Assembly (NCBI RefSeq): GCF_022539315.1 | Contig: NC_066316.1 | Location: 96,962,179 to 97,026,178 of the forward strand | DNA from: Serinus canaria | Taxonomy: Eukaryota > Chordata > Aves > Passeriformes > Fringillidae | DNA: 64,000 nt | Direction: 5' to 3' | Part shown: piece after piece, positions 35,857-48,800 of the stretch | How positions within the stretch are numbered: the stretch's first letter is position 1 | How the letters are laid out: each line of letters opens with the position of its first letter | Notes under the pieces: model-generated | The model's database searches: none | Seen by the model: only the letters and a program-made list of their open reading frames with translations | What the model was told of the DNA's origin: nothing | Translations under genes and position numbers: made by a program

Positions 35857-38810
35857 TGCTGATCTGAGCCTCTGCTGAAGGGAGTGGATATACTAAATAG
35901 AATATGTCTTATCATTCTTACGTTTCAATTTATGATAAGCAAACAGCATGACATGTCAGACAGTAGCTGGTATAATATTGAGAATATATTGCTTTTGATG
36001 TTATACAGATCCAAAATACCAAGGCCCAACACTGATTTCTGAAAACATATGAATGGTTGTTTCAGTCGTTTTATTATAAACATTTTATAGTGCTCATTAT
36101 CACAAGCACATCATTTTTACAAAGCAGAAATATATTACTCTCTAATTTTATCAATTTGGACTTCTCTAAAATAATATAGAAAAAGTGCTAGAGAAATATC
36201 AATAACATGTTTCTGGACTGCATCCAGTTTTACCATGCACTTGAGGATATTGCACAGGACCTGGCTTTGGGTCCTGAATCCAGACATGAGTCTTATACCA
36301 GCTAAGCTCCAACGTGGTGCTGAAAAACTGAAAGCTGTCCCTGAGCTTCCAGGCTGATTCTAAATTTCCTGGAACTCATCAAACACCAAAAACCCTGGTA
36401 AAGCCTTTCTTCTATCTGCAGCATGTTTAATCTAGAGATTATTATGAGAGGAGACTTTTGGGTTTGGCAATATCAACTTTATATCTGCAGGAAGCTTTCA
36501 CCCACAGGAGCAGAGTGATGGTTCTGCTCCCTATGGGCAGGCTGCTGCTCACAGGTTCCCAATCTAAAACCAGGGCAAGGATGGGACTCTGACACTATAA
36601 AGTAATGCAGCCATGTGGAACAAGAAGGCACAAAACCAGCTCTGAGATATTTATATGGGGAAAGGTTGTTTAACACCATTTTTGCCCTAGGAACTCTCTG
36701 AACTATATCAGATACATTACATCTAATATTTAGATTTAATTACAAATAATTTGAAGTCCACTTTTCAGCTTTATTGCTGAAAACCAGGAGCAAATGTTTA
36801 GCAATATTTAGGCAAAAGTTAAATTAAACTAAGTCCTTCGGTCAAAGAAGCTCTTATCATGAATCTTACTGTACTTGAAACATTAAATTTTTAGTACTGC
36901 TGCAACTAATACTGAAACAGAGAAATGATTGCTGGAAAATAGTCTTTACCACTTCAATCTAACCTTTACTATATTAGATTGCAGTACTGTTCCCTATGGT
37001 ATGTTTTCAGGCACTTTGCCTTCTTTAAGCAGCTTATTCATTTGGTGAAATAACTTTCAGGTTATGTTATTCCTGCACTAGCATCTTAGTAGTTTTGGAG
37101 AGGAACTTTCTAAACCACGAATATTAAACTCATTCCCTCAGAGATTATTGTGTAGCTCACTAGCATTTACGCTTCAGAATTGTTTATGGACATTCAAACT
37201 ACATCTCCCTTTGTTTTTAATCTAACTAGTGTTGCTTATGAAGCCAAAAAAGGTCTTGTTACTTCTTGTTTACCTGTATTTCACTTTGATGAATATATTG
37301 TTGGCATATCTTTGTCACTTATCTATTATGTAAAGAATTTATTTGATTTTTCTTCTTTCTCATTCTTCCCTCATTTTTTAATATAATTAAATTTTCCTCA
37401 TTTTGTTGTCACATTTTTCCATTCCTAATATTAGTAAAACGTTGTATTTAAGCTTTATTTTCATAAGGCTATGAAAACAAAAAATTTGTGGGTTTTTTGG
37501 TCTTTAGGAGGCCTTTAGAGGATGGAGGGCAGTTGTTTGGTTTGTGCATGTTTTTCTACAGTGCTTTAAACTATGTTGACTTAACATTGCCATTCTTATG
37601 GGAATTTTGCCACGGCTTGTCATGCATAGCCTTCTATTAGAATTACTGCTTTCTTCTTTCTTGTCTCCTAGGATTTCTGTGCTTTGCATTGTGGTTGCTT
37701 GTTTTCTTGGGTGATTTTTTATTGTTGTATATTTGTTTTGGTTTTTTTTTATTTAAACAATTCTTTTGTAGATTTTGTGTCTTTTAACATCCTAATTCTT
37801 ATAGCAAATTCATTCAGTTTCCTCTGTGCATGAGCATATGTGTCTACTCACCTACATGTCCCCATTAATAATTTTTAAAGTCGTTGCTCACATTAAACAA
37901 ATGTGGACAAAAGGTTGAAAGTTCAAAAATAATAAGTTTAATGAAAAATAGATAGATTCTTTTATTGATCATAACTTGGAGAAAAAGGCTGCTATGTTAA
38001 GCCAGAATACACAGAAGAGGGACACTAAGAAGGACTTAATCAAAGGAAGATCTTTTCTACATTACTCACCTCCCTGGACAACAGAAAATCCAGGAACACA
38101 AAGCTATGGGAGTCCAGCTCTGTTGTTTCTTTGATGATAAAAGCTTGTGCTTTGCCGTAAGCTGACTTGATTGTTTCCAGCTCCATTTTTTATCTGCCTG
38201 TGTATTGTCTCTCTGTGGGCTGGGTTACTCACCCTAAATCGTCTGGCTGATACCTTGGGGGTATAACATAAAGATATGGTAAGGTGTAGGCATCCTTATT
38301 TAAAGTGAGACTGTAAATACTCAGGAGAGGTCATATATAGGAATCTACCTGAAGAGTAAATGCAACAACCACAAAAAACCATTAATTTTAAAATGCCAGA
38401 GTCTCAGGGCCCAGAGGACAGTTCTTGGGATTTGCACTGCTTGAAGAGTTGGTTCTACACATAGTCTAGTCTGAAGAAGCAGCATTTTCATCAATGATTT
38501 TTCTTTGACAAGGCAGTGATATAAGAAATTTTACTGGATTTAAAAAGCACTTTGAAAGAAAGACTTTAAAGTAGGTATAGGAAATAGGGCAAATTGTATA
38601 TGCCTTTCACCAGCGTGAAGCACAGGAACAGTATTTCCTAAACTCTGCTGGAATAAGGCATTGCTTTATTATCCTTACAGGCACATCAAATCCTTCTGCT
38701 TCTAATCTTCTAGAAATGCTTAAAAAATCTTTCACACTGATGTTTTCATTGGCATTCATCTTCAAAGGTTCAACTCCAGTGCTGAAATAATTCTTGATAG
38801 TTTTCTTTGG
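35857..38810. other. Apparently unique AT-rich stretch
   Basis: No gene or repeat family is recognised. TTTTGTTTT-style runs recur at 37720-37760. Frames do not exceed about 70 codons. Confidence 0.55.
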
Positions 38811-38857
38811 TGGTTTGTGGGGGTTTTTTTTTTTGTTTTTTTTTTTTTTTTTTTTTT
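38811..38857. repeat. G5 then T11-G-T22 tract
   Basis: GGTTTGTGGGGG is followed by two long T runs separated by one G. The frames over it are runs of Lys or Phe and not genes. Confidence 0.92.
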
Positions 38858-39059
38858 CCCTGTTAGTTATACACCAAGATCCCAAGATCTCTGGTTCTTT
38901 CATTCTATTTGCACCGCTTCCAGACTGTCAGGTACCTGGTTTGTTGCAGAGGTACCCCATCACAGCTGCAGTCTAGGTAAGGCATGATTGCAGCCTTTGG
39001 ATGCTAAAACACCTACCAAAATAAATATGAGCTATTCTTCCACATAATTATTTTGATGC

Positions 39060-39095
39060 TTTTTGTTGTTGTTTTTGTTGTTGTTGCTGTTTTTA
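39060..39095. repeat. (TTG)n-type tract
   Basis: Imperfect TTG trinucleotides (TTGTTGTTTTTGTTGTTGTTGCTG). It is a short simple repeat. Confidence 0.85.
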
Positions 39096-42000
39096 ATGTA
39101 AAGCAAACACAGAAGCTAGATCTTTGGTGTACCTTTCTGAAAAGATAATTACTTTTATATAGATGTAGGTATGTATTTATGTGTCTATCCACTTTCCAGA
39201 AAAAAAATGCACAAAAAAAATTTCTTCTTTATAAGCCAGGTCTACTAACCCTGTACATTTTAGGATAGAGGAGCTCTCCCAAATCCTGTCTAAGTTTACA
39301 GTGCAAGCACCTGACTTCCATGATAAACAATTTGGTAAATGCCCACTTATTTTACAGTATAGACTGTAAGGCTGCAAAAGGAAAAGGAAAAAGAAATGAA
39401 AAAGAGAGGTTTTCTTTCCAAGCTTTACTATACTTGAGGTTTAGGCAGACCAATGCTGGCATCCTGCCCAGCTTCCAAGACTGAGTTGTTAGCTATGCAC
39501 CAAACCTCCTCACCCTTGGTGTGTCTGCTTACTGACTAAAGGGGAGAAGTCAAACCCCATCCTTTATTTAGCAATTAACAATGACCTGGGAACTGTGAGT
39601 CTTGGAGTCTTGGATCCTCCTCAGCCTGAGCAAATTTCTATGTGCAGTTCCTACTTTCCCTGGCCACCAGATTGGCTTTTTACCTGCCTGAGAGCCCCAT
39701 GTTTGCTTCCCTCAAACCATTACTGTAGAGGAGTTTGGTGCATGAGAGATACAGGACACAAAGAGGCAAGGCAGGAAGGAAACTCAGAGTAGCCACAGGC
39801 TCTTGAACCTAGGGCAGGGAAGTGTTCTGCTTCCAGGAGCCTCAGGGGGATGTGAAGCAGCCAGTTTACAGAGTAAGGTATCAAATGTACAGAAGAGCTT
39901 GGATCACATAACCCTGGGGAGTAATTAGCTTCATTTTAGAGTAGACATTTTACCAGCTGTGCCAGGTGTTCCTGCTGACTGTGCAAACTACAATTCCAAC
40001 AGCTTTAGGGAAAGTTTCCTTATCTAGATTTCTATGGACACCTACATGAGGACAGATAGATGCAGATATCCTAACCTGAAATCTGAGGTCTGAAGCACAC
40101 AATTTTTTATTTGAAAATAATAGAACAAATATTTCAAGGACCAAGGATCAAGATCAGGAACTCGAATCTGCTCCTTCCCATGGGAATATGGCCTTCTTTA
40201 CTTGTTTCATGTCCATTCCATTGTCAACAGAGGGGATGCTGCACTTGCTCCATTTCCCAAATATCTCATACTGAGCTGAATAGGTCACTCTCCTGAGATC
40301 CAAGCGCTATGAGTTAAACCTGCTCACCTGTTCAAGAAGAGTTACAACCTAAATTTCCTTTTCCCAGTGCTCTCTAGCTATTCAGCTATTGCAGGAAAGA
40401 AGTAGGTCACTGCTCCACCTTTGAAAAAAGACTTCTGGGTAGGCTGAAGGTTTAAGATTACTGTATTTCTGATGCAGCTTATAACCGCGACTGATCGACC
40501 TAGATGTCCAAAAAGATATTTGGATAGTAGTTGTTACCACAAATTCATGTAACTGTTGTTGATACTTTTCCATGTCAGCTGACACTGCTGAGCTAAAATA
40601 CAAGGCACAGCAGAATGTTTTGGAGTAATTTTGATTCTGGAATATTTCTTATTTACATTAGATCATGAGTAAGTTTTATTTTATTATCTCCAGGACACAG
40701 AACATTCCTGTCTCAGGGGGATGTTTATTCTTTAATTCAATGCTAAAATCTCTCTGTTAGATAGCTGCATTTAATGTTCAGAGACCTTTCTAAATCTTTG
40801 CTGTAAGCAACCATTTATCCAGAGCTCTGCACCTAGAATGGTAACTCCCTTGTCACCAAATATGCAATAACATGCTGGAGATCTAAGGGGTTGTCCCCCA
40901 TTATATGATAGCAAGGATTTTTCTAGCCTAAAAGGCTTTCACCTAACCATATCCATGATCAAATCATTTATGTGGACACAGAATCAAAACTGGAATTTAA
41001 GTGGATGTCTAAGGTGTGGTTTGTGCTTAGCAATCATAGAGATGAGATTTAAAATCACAGAAACACAGTTTTCTTGGTGCTGAAAGGCAGAGTTTGGCTT
41101 CTTGAAGGTATGTTAGAAGTGTTACACAGACTCTTCAATTTGATTCAGTTCTGAGATGACTGAATAGATATCAAATAGAAATATGGATGTTCTTGGGGCT
41201 TTGTTTTCATCCAGACTCGACTGAGTCTAATTTTCGGTAGTCACTAGTACAATCTGGAAAGCAGCATCAAGACTCTTTGGAGCAGAGACAACTCTGCACT
41301 GCCATGAAGAAGAAATAGAGGATAGTCAAATTTGAACTGTCATTACTGGCCAATAGAGACAATGCCCTTTTATTTTATAAACAGTCTGATTTCCCATTAA
41401 AAATTTGATATTGACTACATTAAGCTATGCTGATCTTTGTGATAAATGTGTAAAGCATGCTGCAAGCAAATCAGAAAGAAAAGAAAAAGAAATGCCAATA
41501 TAAAGTAACAAATATGGATGAAATTAGTTTAATTGCAGTGGAATTCCTGGTGGATTATATTATACTCACAGTAATACTGAAAGAGCTCACCATGATTAAT
41601 GTTATTAAAGTGTGTGCCAAGCCAAATAATGATTTTCCTCCTTCCATTGGAAAAAAGTTTCCACTTACAGTGCAGTAAGATGAAATTTTTTACTTTTGCT
41701 GTGTAGGTACATTAATATCTGTAATTTAGGGAATCAGATGCAAGGGCATACCTAGAATTTTCTAAAGATGACTTGTCCCTGTAGGACACCATCTTTGACC
41801 CTCCACTTTCTTCTCTCTCAACTTTTATTTTTAAAAAAAATTCTCTCCTAATTTCTGGCCTATTGCAAAGGTTCAGTAGTTTTCTTTTCAATATTTACTA
41901 CCTAAAATGTCCCTTTTTTACACTCACCTTGCCTTTCCCCACTATGAATCTCCTTGTAGTTAATAAGTGACCACTTTTAGCAAATTTTTGAGCCTATTCT

Positions 42001-43851
42001 GAACTTTTATTTTGTCAGTTCATAAAACACCATCACCAGTTCTATCTTTCTTGATTTTTTTCTGCTGTCTCCTGTTTCTCCTCCTTTCTCTACTCTTGGT
42101 TTTTGTTGTTTGTTTGATATTTAATTATTGTTTATTGTCTTCCATTCCTTTATCTTGCCCCTTTTTCATGTCCCTATGGATATAAATTCCAGCAGCACCA
42201 TTATTCTGTTGTTTCACAACAGGTCTGCACTTCTATTCCAAATTTTTAGATGAATTAAAATCTCACTCCAAGTTTCCATTCTCTGTTCCACATTTTCTCC
42301 CCCACTTTCAAGATTACACCCAAATAATATGCCTAAAATATAAAGCACAGCCTTTGTAGCCCATATATGAAGGTAAGATTTACATCTTAAATCTGATGAC
42401 ATCTTTGATTCAGCACAGCTTGTTATATTCAGAATAATACAGCTCTTGGTTCATCACTTTATTTCTATTATTTGTCTTCTTGCATCATTGCATTTGCTGT
42501 TCCATAAAACAGCTCAAGAAACAAGTTCCTTGTTTGCTAATTCATCCTACCACTTCCAAGTGTTAAGAGACCAAACTTGCCTTCAGTTCCTAAATCTCAC
42601 ATTTTATTTCAGGCTCAATTTTTACACTGATATTATTATAAATATTCCTTCAAAACTTAAACATCAAACCCCTTCAAATCCACCTTTAAAACTTCTGTAT
42701 ATGAAGATGTGTAACAACAGACTGAGCACAGCTGACAGATAAGCACTGCCTGTCTACTGACAGAAGTGTGTTGGAATTTCCCTACACAGTTTTATGTGTG
42801 TGCTCACTGCAAGCTCACTGTTTGTGCTTAAGCCTTCTTAAGTACTTTCTATTAGAAAGCCTCTTTTTTTATTTGTCAGCCTTCTGGAAGAAAAATCATA
42901 AATCATAACCAAGCTCATAGCTAATATAAAAATGTAGGCAGCATTTCTGAGGGCTTCTATTAAGATATAGTTCATATATCTGTAGTGCAAGGAAAAGAAA
43001 GAAGGCTCAGTGACTTTGAGTGAGTTCACCTCACCTAACTTCAGCTACATCTGTGGTAGATTTCTTTTATGGTCAGTAGGGAAAATAAGTACTTCTAGAA
43101 TATGATTCACTTCCTCTTAATGTCAAAACTTGGTATACAGCAAGAATGAAATCCTACTCTGCTAATGTTTAATTGGAGTCTGGCCATCAGCATCAGTAGG
43201 GCCAGAATTTATCCCCAAACACGCAAAGACTTTTTTCAGAGATATATTCAAATCAGCTTTCCAAACTCAATAAAGTACACCAAAATCTTAAGGCAAACTG
43301 AGCAGAAGATCCAAAATCAATATGACTTTTCCAATATTATAACTTCTAAACTAGAGAACTTACAAATTTCCCCTTAAACATGACATGAATTAAGAGTGAC
43401 ATGTTGAATAAATAACTAAGTTACAATTACATTTTTTAATCAGAGACAGAATTTTTCCCTCTCTATGGAAAGAAGTGAGCAACAAAGCCACCACCTCAAA
43501 ATAAAAATTAATGTTTATCATCAGTCTTAATCAAATTAATTAATTAGAATATATCTTAGAAACAGGATGACCAAAACAAATGAACATTTTCTTAGTTAAA
43601 AAAATAAATCTCACTTTCCTAATGTCTAATAACTCAGTCTAAGTCAACTATTTGTCTATTTTTAATAATTAGTATGAGTGGAGAAAAATTTTTATGAGAA
43701 AAGCTAAAGGCTATAAAAGTCCTCTAAATGCAGATAATGTTTTTATCCAATGACAGACTCTTCCTCAGAAAATGATTAAGGAGAAATAGCAAAACATTTT
43801 GTGGAATTATATTATTAAAATTGCAGTAATAAATACAATTATCATCCTCTC
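39096..43851. other. Long apparently unique AT-rich stretch
   Basis: No gene is recognised. AATCACAGAAACACAG at 41055 resembles a CR1 tail start, but nothing in order follows. Frames of 60-100 codons (for example 42446-42742) lack domains. Confidence 0.5.
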
Positions 43852-44409
43852 TCAATCTCTGGACTGCCTTCTGTGAAATTCCACTTCAAATATTAAAGAC
43901 CCTTCCAAATAAACCGCTGTGATCCCTAAATGAGCATGGTGGTGCATCCACTCCACTCTCCAGACAACACTATGATCTGAGCAATGCTTCCTAGTCCTTG
44001 GCCTTGATGAGCAGCAGCTGGCTGAGCTCCTCTTGAGCTTATCAGAAACACTGTCTGCTCCCAGGAACTTGTGCTGTCTAACGAGCTCCTGTGTTTTAAC
44101 AAACAGCCTTGGAAACTTATTCTTCATGCCTGAATAGCCATCCAAGTAGAATATTTTTTTCATTATTAAACATTCAAAGAAAGTTACCAGCCGGAATTGT
44201 GGCCAGGATGGAAAATTTCTGTGACTAAAGCCAGCTCTCTTGTGACCCCATAAAGACCAGCCCATAGTGAGACCCTTGGAGCTCCCCTGGACCGCGGTTC
44301 TCTGTGGCCAACATCTCCCTCTCGGGCCCAGTGAAATCTCAAGCTTCCTTAAGAGCTCAGAGGATTGCCTAATGACAACAGAACCTGGGCTGATACCCCT
44401 ACTCCTCAA
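43852..44409 (-). other. 185-codon minus-strand open frame in a GC-richer block
   Basis: This is the longest open frame in the window. The translation contains 'GWSLWGHKRAGFSHRNFPSW' and 'VKTQELVRQHKFLGADSVSD', with scattered Cys/Ser-rich text later (SASCCSSRP). I recognise no family, signal peptide or membrane segment. The DNA is GC-richer than its flanks, which lowers stop-codon frequency and lets long frames arise by chance. On its own strand the block also reads like retroelement non-coding DNA, with CCGCGG and AGCTCC words near 44290. A decayed LTR or other insertion is more likely than a gene, but no terminal repeat or target duplication was found. No product is claimed. Confidence 0.3.
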
Positions 44410-45225
44410 GGCTCAGCACTTCACTCATTGAGAAGATGCAAAGGCATCCAAATTTCACTGAATTTAAGGGGAATTTTTCACATGTGTAGTCTCTCTATGT
44501 CTGTGTGCATGTGAGTGTGAATATGCTATAACAAATGTACTTAGGAATATTGTTCTCATAGATTCTTAAATAGTTCAGCTTTGTAGTAAGCCAGGCCTGT
44601 AAGTAAGTTGCTGTTGTGATACAGTAAAATCTGCATTAATCCTTCGCTAAATCATTTGACTTAAGCAGTGAATTAAATGCTGTTAAGTACAATTGGGCCT
44701 TTAAGCATAAACTCTTGGTCAATTTAGGATTAGTTTAGCACAGGGATGTACTCTAAATCTTGTGACTCAACAGAGGATCTTCCTTTTTATCTACCTTTTC
44801 CTATCCATTTCTGTACTCCTCAACCCTTCCCCTGCCTCTCCTACCCCTCCCCTCCGCCCTGCCGAGTTTCCACCTAGATAGTTTTGGGGTTATTTTGGTT
44901 TGGATTGATTTATTTTGGATTTTTGTTGGCTTTTTCTCTGTGTACTTGACCAATCTAGTAAGCAATACATTGAATTTTGGCAACAAAATTTTTTGTGTTT
45001 TTGTTTTTATATTAAACCTGTTTTGCCAATACTTTTGCATGTGATTCCCTAAGAAATCTTAAAACATTCATTTGCAACAATGAGGAGGATGATTTCTTCA
45101 CTTGAAATGTGATGTGTGAGGATAAAACTTTTTTTTTCATAGTTATCCAAATTCTGCATGCTTTACTTCCCACTTTATGCTTCTCAGGACAGGAGAAGCA
45201 CTGCTTATGAAAATAGATGGAAGGT
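44410..45225. other. Non-coding stretch, nothing recognised
   Basis: Apparently unique, with a C-rich patch at 44820-44870 (CCCTCCCCTCCGCCC on the plus strand). Confidence 0.55.
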
Positions 45226-45803
45226 TGTACTGGGTTTGGTTGGGATAAGGTTTTTCACAGTAGTTGGTATGGGGCTGTGCTTTGGATTTGTGCTGGAAAC
45301 AATATTGAAAATCCAGGGATGCTTTACTTATTGCTGAGCAGCTCTTGCACAGAGCCAAGGCCTTTTCTGCTTCTCAACCCACCTTACCAGGAAGGAGGCT
45401 GTGCACAAGGGGCTGGGAGGGGACAGAGTGAGGACAGCTGACCCCAGCTGATACCCCATACCATATGGCAACACGCTCAGCATAAAGACCTGGGAGTAAA
45501 GGCTGGAAACAGGGACACTCTTCAATGTGCAGCATTCATCTTCCCAAGATATGGGAAGGGTTAAGATTAGGGTTAGGGTTAATTGTGATGGAGCCCCGTT
45601 TTCCTGCCTACTTAGGAAATAGTGAATTAACTTTTTTTCTTGCCCTGCATCCACAGCTTTCACTTTACCTCTTGAATAGCTTTTTACTCACCCCATGGGT
45701 TGATTTAGGTTCACTCTTCCTATTCTTTTCCCCACCCCATTTAGTAGAAAAACTAAGTAACTATGTGACAGTGAGCTCCCTGCCAGGGATAAACCACAAC
45801 ACA
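45226..45803 (+). mobile_element. Solo LTR of an avian endogenous retrovirus
   Basis: The element starts TGTACTGGGTTTGGTTGGGA and ends AAACCACAACACA, so it has TG...CA-type termini. Between them it follows, in order, an LTR family that I recall as common in bird genomes: GGGCTGTGCTTTGGATTTGTG, CAAGGCCTTTTCTGCTTCTC, GGAGGGGACAGAG, CCCATACCATATGGC, ATGCTCAGCATAAAG-like text, GTGATGGAGCCC and TTTCACTTTACCTCTTGAAT. It spans about 580 bases, a full LTR length for this family, with no internal retroviral genes on either side. That fits a solo LTR left by recombination between two LTRs. A 5-bp target-site duplication is not obvious (AAGGT on the left, TGTTA on the right). LTRs carry promoter and polyadenylation signals, but this one is diverged. 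I do not assign the exact subfamily. Confidence 0.85.
45557..45582 (+). repeat. Telomere-like (TTAGGG) motif inside the LTR
   Basis: Two exact TTAGGG units (45567-45578) are flanked by GGGTTAAGA and TTAA, so the stretch reads as about four imperfect telomere units. In the LTR family as I remember it, this place holds an unrelated short sequence between CTTCCCAAG and GTGATGGAGCCC, so the motif looks inserted or locally expanded. It is too short to call a true interstitial telomere. Confidence 0.7.
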
Positions 45804-48800
45804 TGTTAAGATATAGATGTGGCATGAGTTACTTATGCTGCAGGAATAATATTCAATACTATTCTTTTCTAACCATCTCTGGTTTTCTGCTTTACATGGT
45901 TTAGACCAATAGGATAAAACATACAGGAAAGCCATGGAGGAGTAAAGAATCTGGGATTGAATGCTTTTATAATAGGTATGGTATATTTGTCTAAGAAATC
46001 AGGAAAAGCCATGAAGACTAAACCACTAAAATTCTTATAAAAAAGATGAAGACCAGGAATCAGTTTAAAACATCTTACTTCAAAGTACCACCCAATTTCA
46101 GAAACATTAGAAGAAGTAAGGAAATATGCCTACAGTGTTGGAAAATTGCTATTCAATTATAGAGATATTCATTAAAAAAACCCCAAACATAAAATATATT
46201 AAATCCTATTGACAAAGGGGGATGGGGAAATATTCAACAACTGGCAAATATATAAAAACAAACTCAAATGAGAACCAGAAGTTCCACAGCAATCTAGTTG
46301 AAAAAAGGATGGGACCATAAGTCAGCTGCATACTGACTCAACTCACAGGCTATCAGTTGGCACCGAGTGATATATGAAATCCCAGAGAATGCCAAAATTC
46401 AAACCAGCATAATATTTAAACTATAAAGGGGCCCTGCTGACCCATTCCAGAGTTTTCCTTATTTTTTAAATTATAGGTTGGCCTTTTAGGCGTGCTTTGG
46501 CCAAGCTCTTAAAAGAAGATATTTAAGCCTTTTTTGTTTGGAATCGTTATGTACTTAAAGCACATACTTCTCTCTTCAAAGCCTAAGCAGGGTCTGAATC
46601 ATCAATGCACAAGAGCAGCAGAGAGCAGAGAGGTCATGCACACTGTAACTATCCAGATATCTTGAGCCATGCTGTCTATGCAGAAGAATTATGAATCTGA
46701 GCTGGATTGCAAATTTAACCAGGTTTCCAAATGCTTTTCATTGCTGAAGTGGCACAAAGAAGAAAAACTCTATCAGGGAGTCTGGCCCTGAGAGTGCAGA
46801 TTCAAAAGTCATTGACCAAGACTTATACACACTGGTTAAGATTGGAGGAAGAAAACTGTTGTAATATTTGGATCAAACAGCAGCTGAAATCAAATGCCTT
46901 TTTTTTTCAATGCATGACTAAAAAAGTTCTCAAAAACTAGAAAATGCTGTTTAAGCAAATGACAATAAAGCTTTTTTTGTCGTGACTATATTTTTAATGT
47001 CCTACAATTAAGTTGAGGAACAGAAGGATCAAATTTGGAGATGTGGTAAATTGTGCAGTATTTGTGATCCACCATACCTCAAAATTCTGGAAATAGCAAG
47101 ACACATTTTTTACTCTCAAGATTTATAGCCAAATTTCTAGACTTCCCAAGCTAGCTAAGTATGTTATTGTTATGGGTAAACCCAAAATAATAATCCTCAA
47201 TTCTGGACAACTGCAACCACAGATTAAAATCAATATCCATGGTCTCTACTTCTGTGCTTTTGTAGTTTGCATTAATTATCTGAATCAAATATCCAAGACA
47301 TCAACAACAGGAAAATTCAATCAGAAACATATGCCATTTTAAAGTTCTCCTTTGAGCTGTTAAGGGGAATAGAGAGATGATTTCTTGAATAAATCCATAA
47401 GGACTTGTGATCCACCCTAAAAAAAGCCAGTTGAAGGAACCATATGAAAGTAACAGTGAAAGCTGTCCTTACTATCCTCTTACACACTTGCATTTTAAGA
47501 TAGTATTGCCTTTAAGCACTGAAAATAACTACCTGTCTCTTCTGTCTCTGGACGGCACAGTTCTGTCCCATTTTTCTTTTTAAATGAAACTAAATTATTT
47601 TATCTAGAACCTCAACATTTACCTGCTTAAGTCATGAAATGGAAAAGAAAGGGTTGTCTTTTTAGAAATGTTTTACTGAAAATTTGGGAGGGAAGATGTA
47701 TTTCTTTTCAGAAATTAAAATGCAAAATTTGGAGCAGAGGCCTAAGAAATCTTCTTGTAGATGATAATTTGTATACGTATATGGATTATACACTTTGTTT
47801 TACAATAAATTGAAATCCAGAGGTCTAATCCAGCAACAATTTCAGCTTCAGCCTTTAGGTCCCTATCTCCATACTGACTGTTTCTAATTTAGGTACCTCA
47901 TGTAAGTGTCTAAAGATAAGTCACATTAATCCATCTGATATGGCCTCCCAAGAAGTCTGTGCCACACTGGGACAGTGGGAAGCTTTAGGTCCAGCAAGCC
48001 TGGAACCGACTGTCTCAATGCCTAGGGTGCCTGGGGCTACAAAGCTGGGACACTACAAAGTGTTTTAACCCAGGACAGTCCCCACAAAGTCTTGGACATC
48101 TGCAGGCAAAAGTAAGCTGGAAATAGACCAGTCAGGTTTCTGAGACAAGCCAGCTGGAGCTTGTTGACATTACTGCATGTCCATCCAACATGAAAACCCA
48201 CTTTACTGGAAAATGCCTGACCTATTCTGTGCAATGCTGCCACACTAGGCTTACAGTTACTGAAGAGCTTTGGGCTACTACAGAATCACTGAATTTTTTA
48301 AGAGCTGCTTGTAAGGAAGAAAAACAGGGAAAAAACCAAACCCAACAAACAACATTTGGCTTCTTTGTATCCCTCAAACTTGAATGCTGCTTTCAGTTTA
48401 ACAGGTCTTATCCACTGCAAGAACAGGAATTTATATGCAGTTACATGTACTGCTGAGTGTTCCCTAGAAATAACAAGACAGTTGGGAAATGGGGAAAATG
48501 TTTGTAAGACAGACACTTTCTTTTAAATTACAGCATCATAAAGTCTCTCAAACTGTTACAGAAGATATAGAAGCAGCATGCATAAACCTTAGATAATTTT
48601 CACAAACCTACTGAAAGGGGATGAGAAGCCACTCAAAATGCTACATTTCTTGTTCAGAACTTTGGTGATATTCTCTTCTAAGTACTTCGTGAGTTTTTGT
48701 TGTGCCTCTGTATTTTCATTTTTCCTTTCCCATTATTTCTAAAGATATTTGCACCACAGTGGGATCAGATGCTTATGTAAAATCAAGATTACAGCCTGAC

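Noticed and set aside
45557..45582. True chromosome end or long interstitial telomere
   Set aside because: Only two perfect units are present and ordinary sequence continues on both sides.
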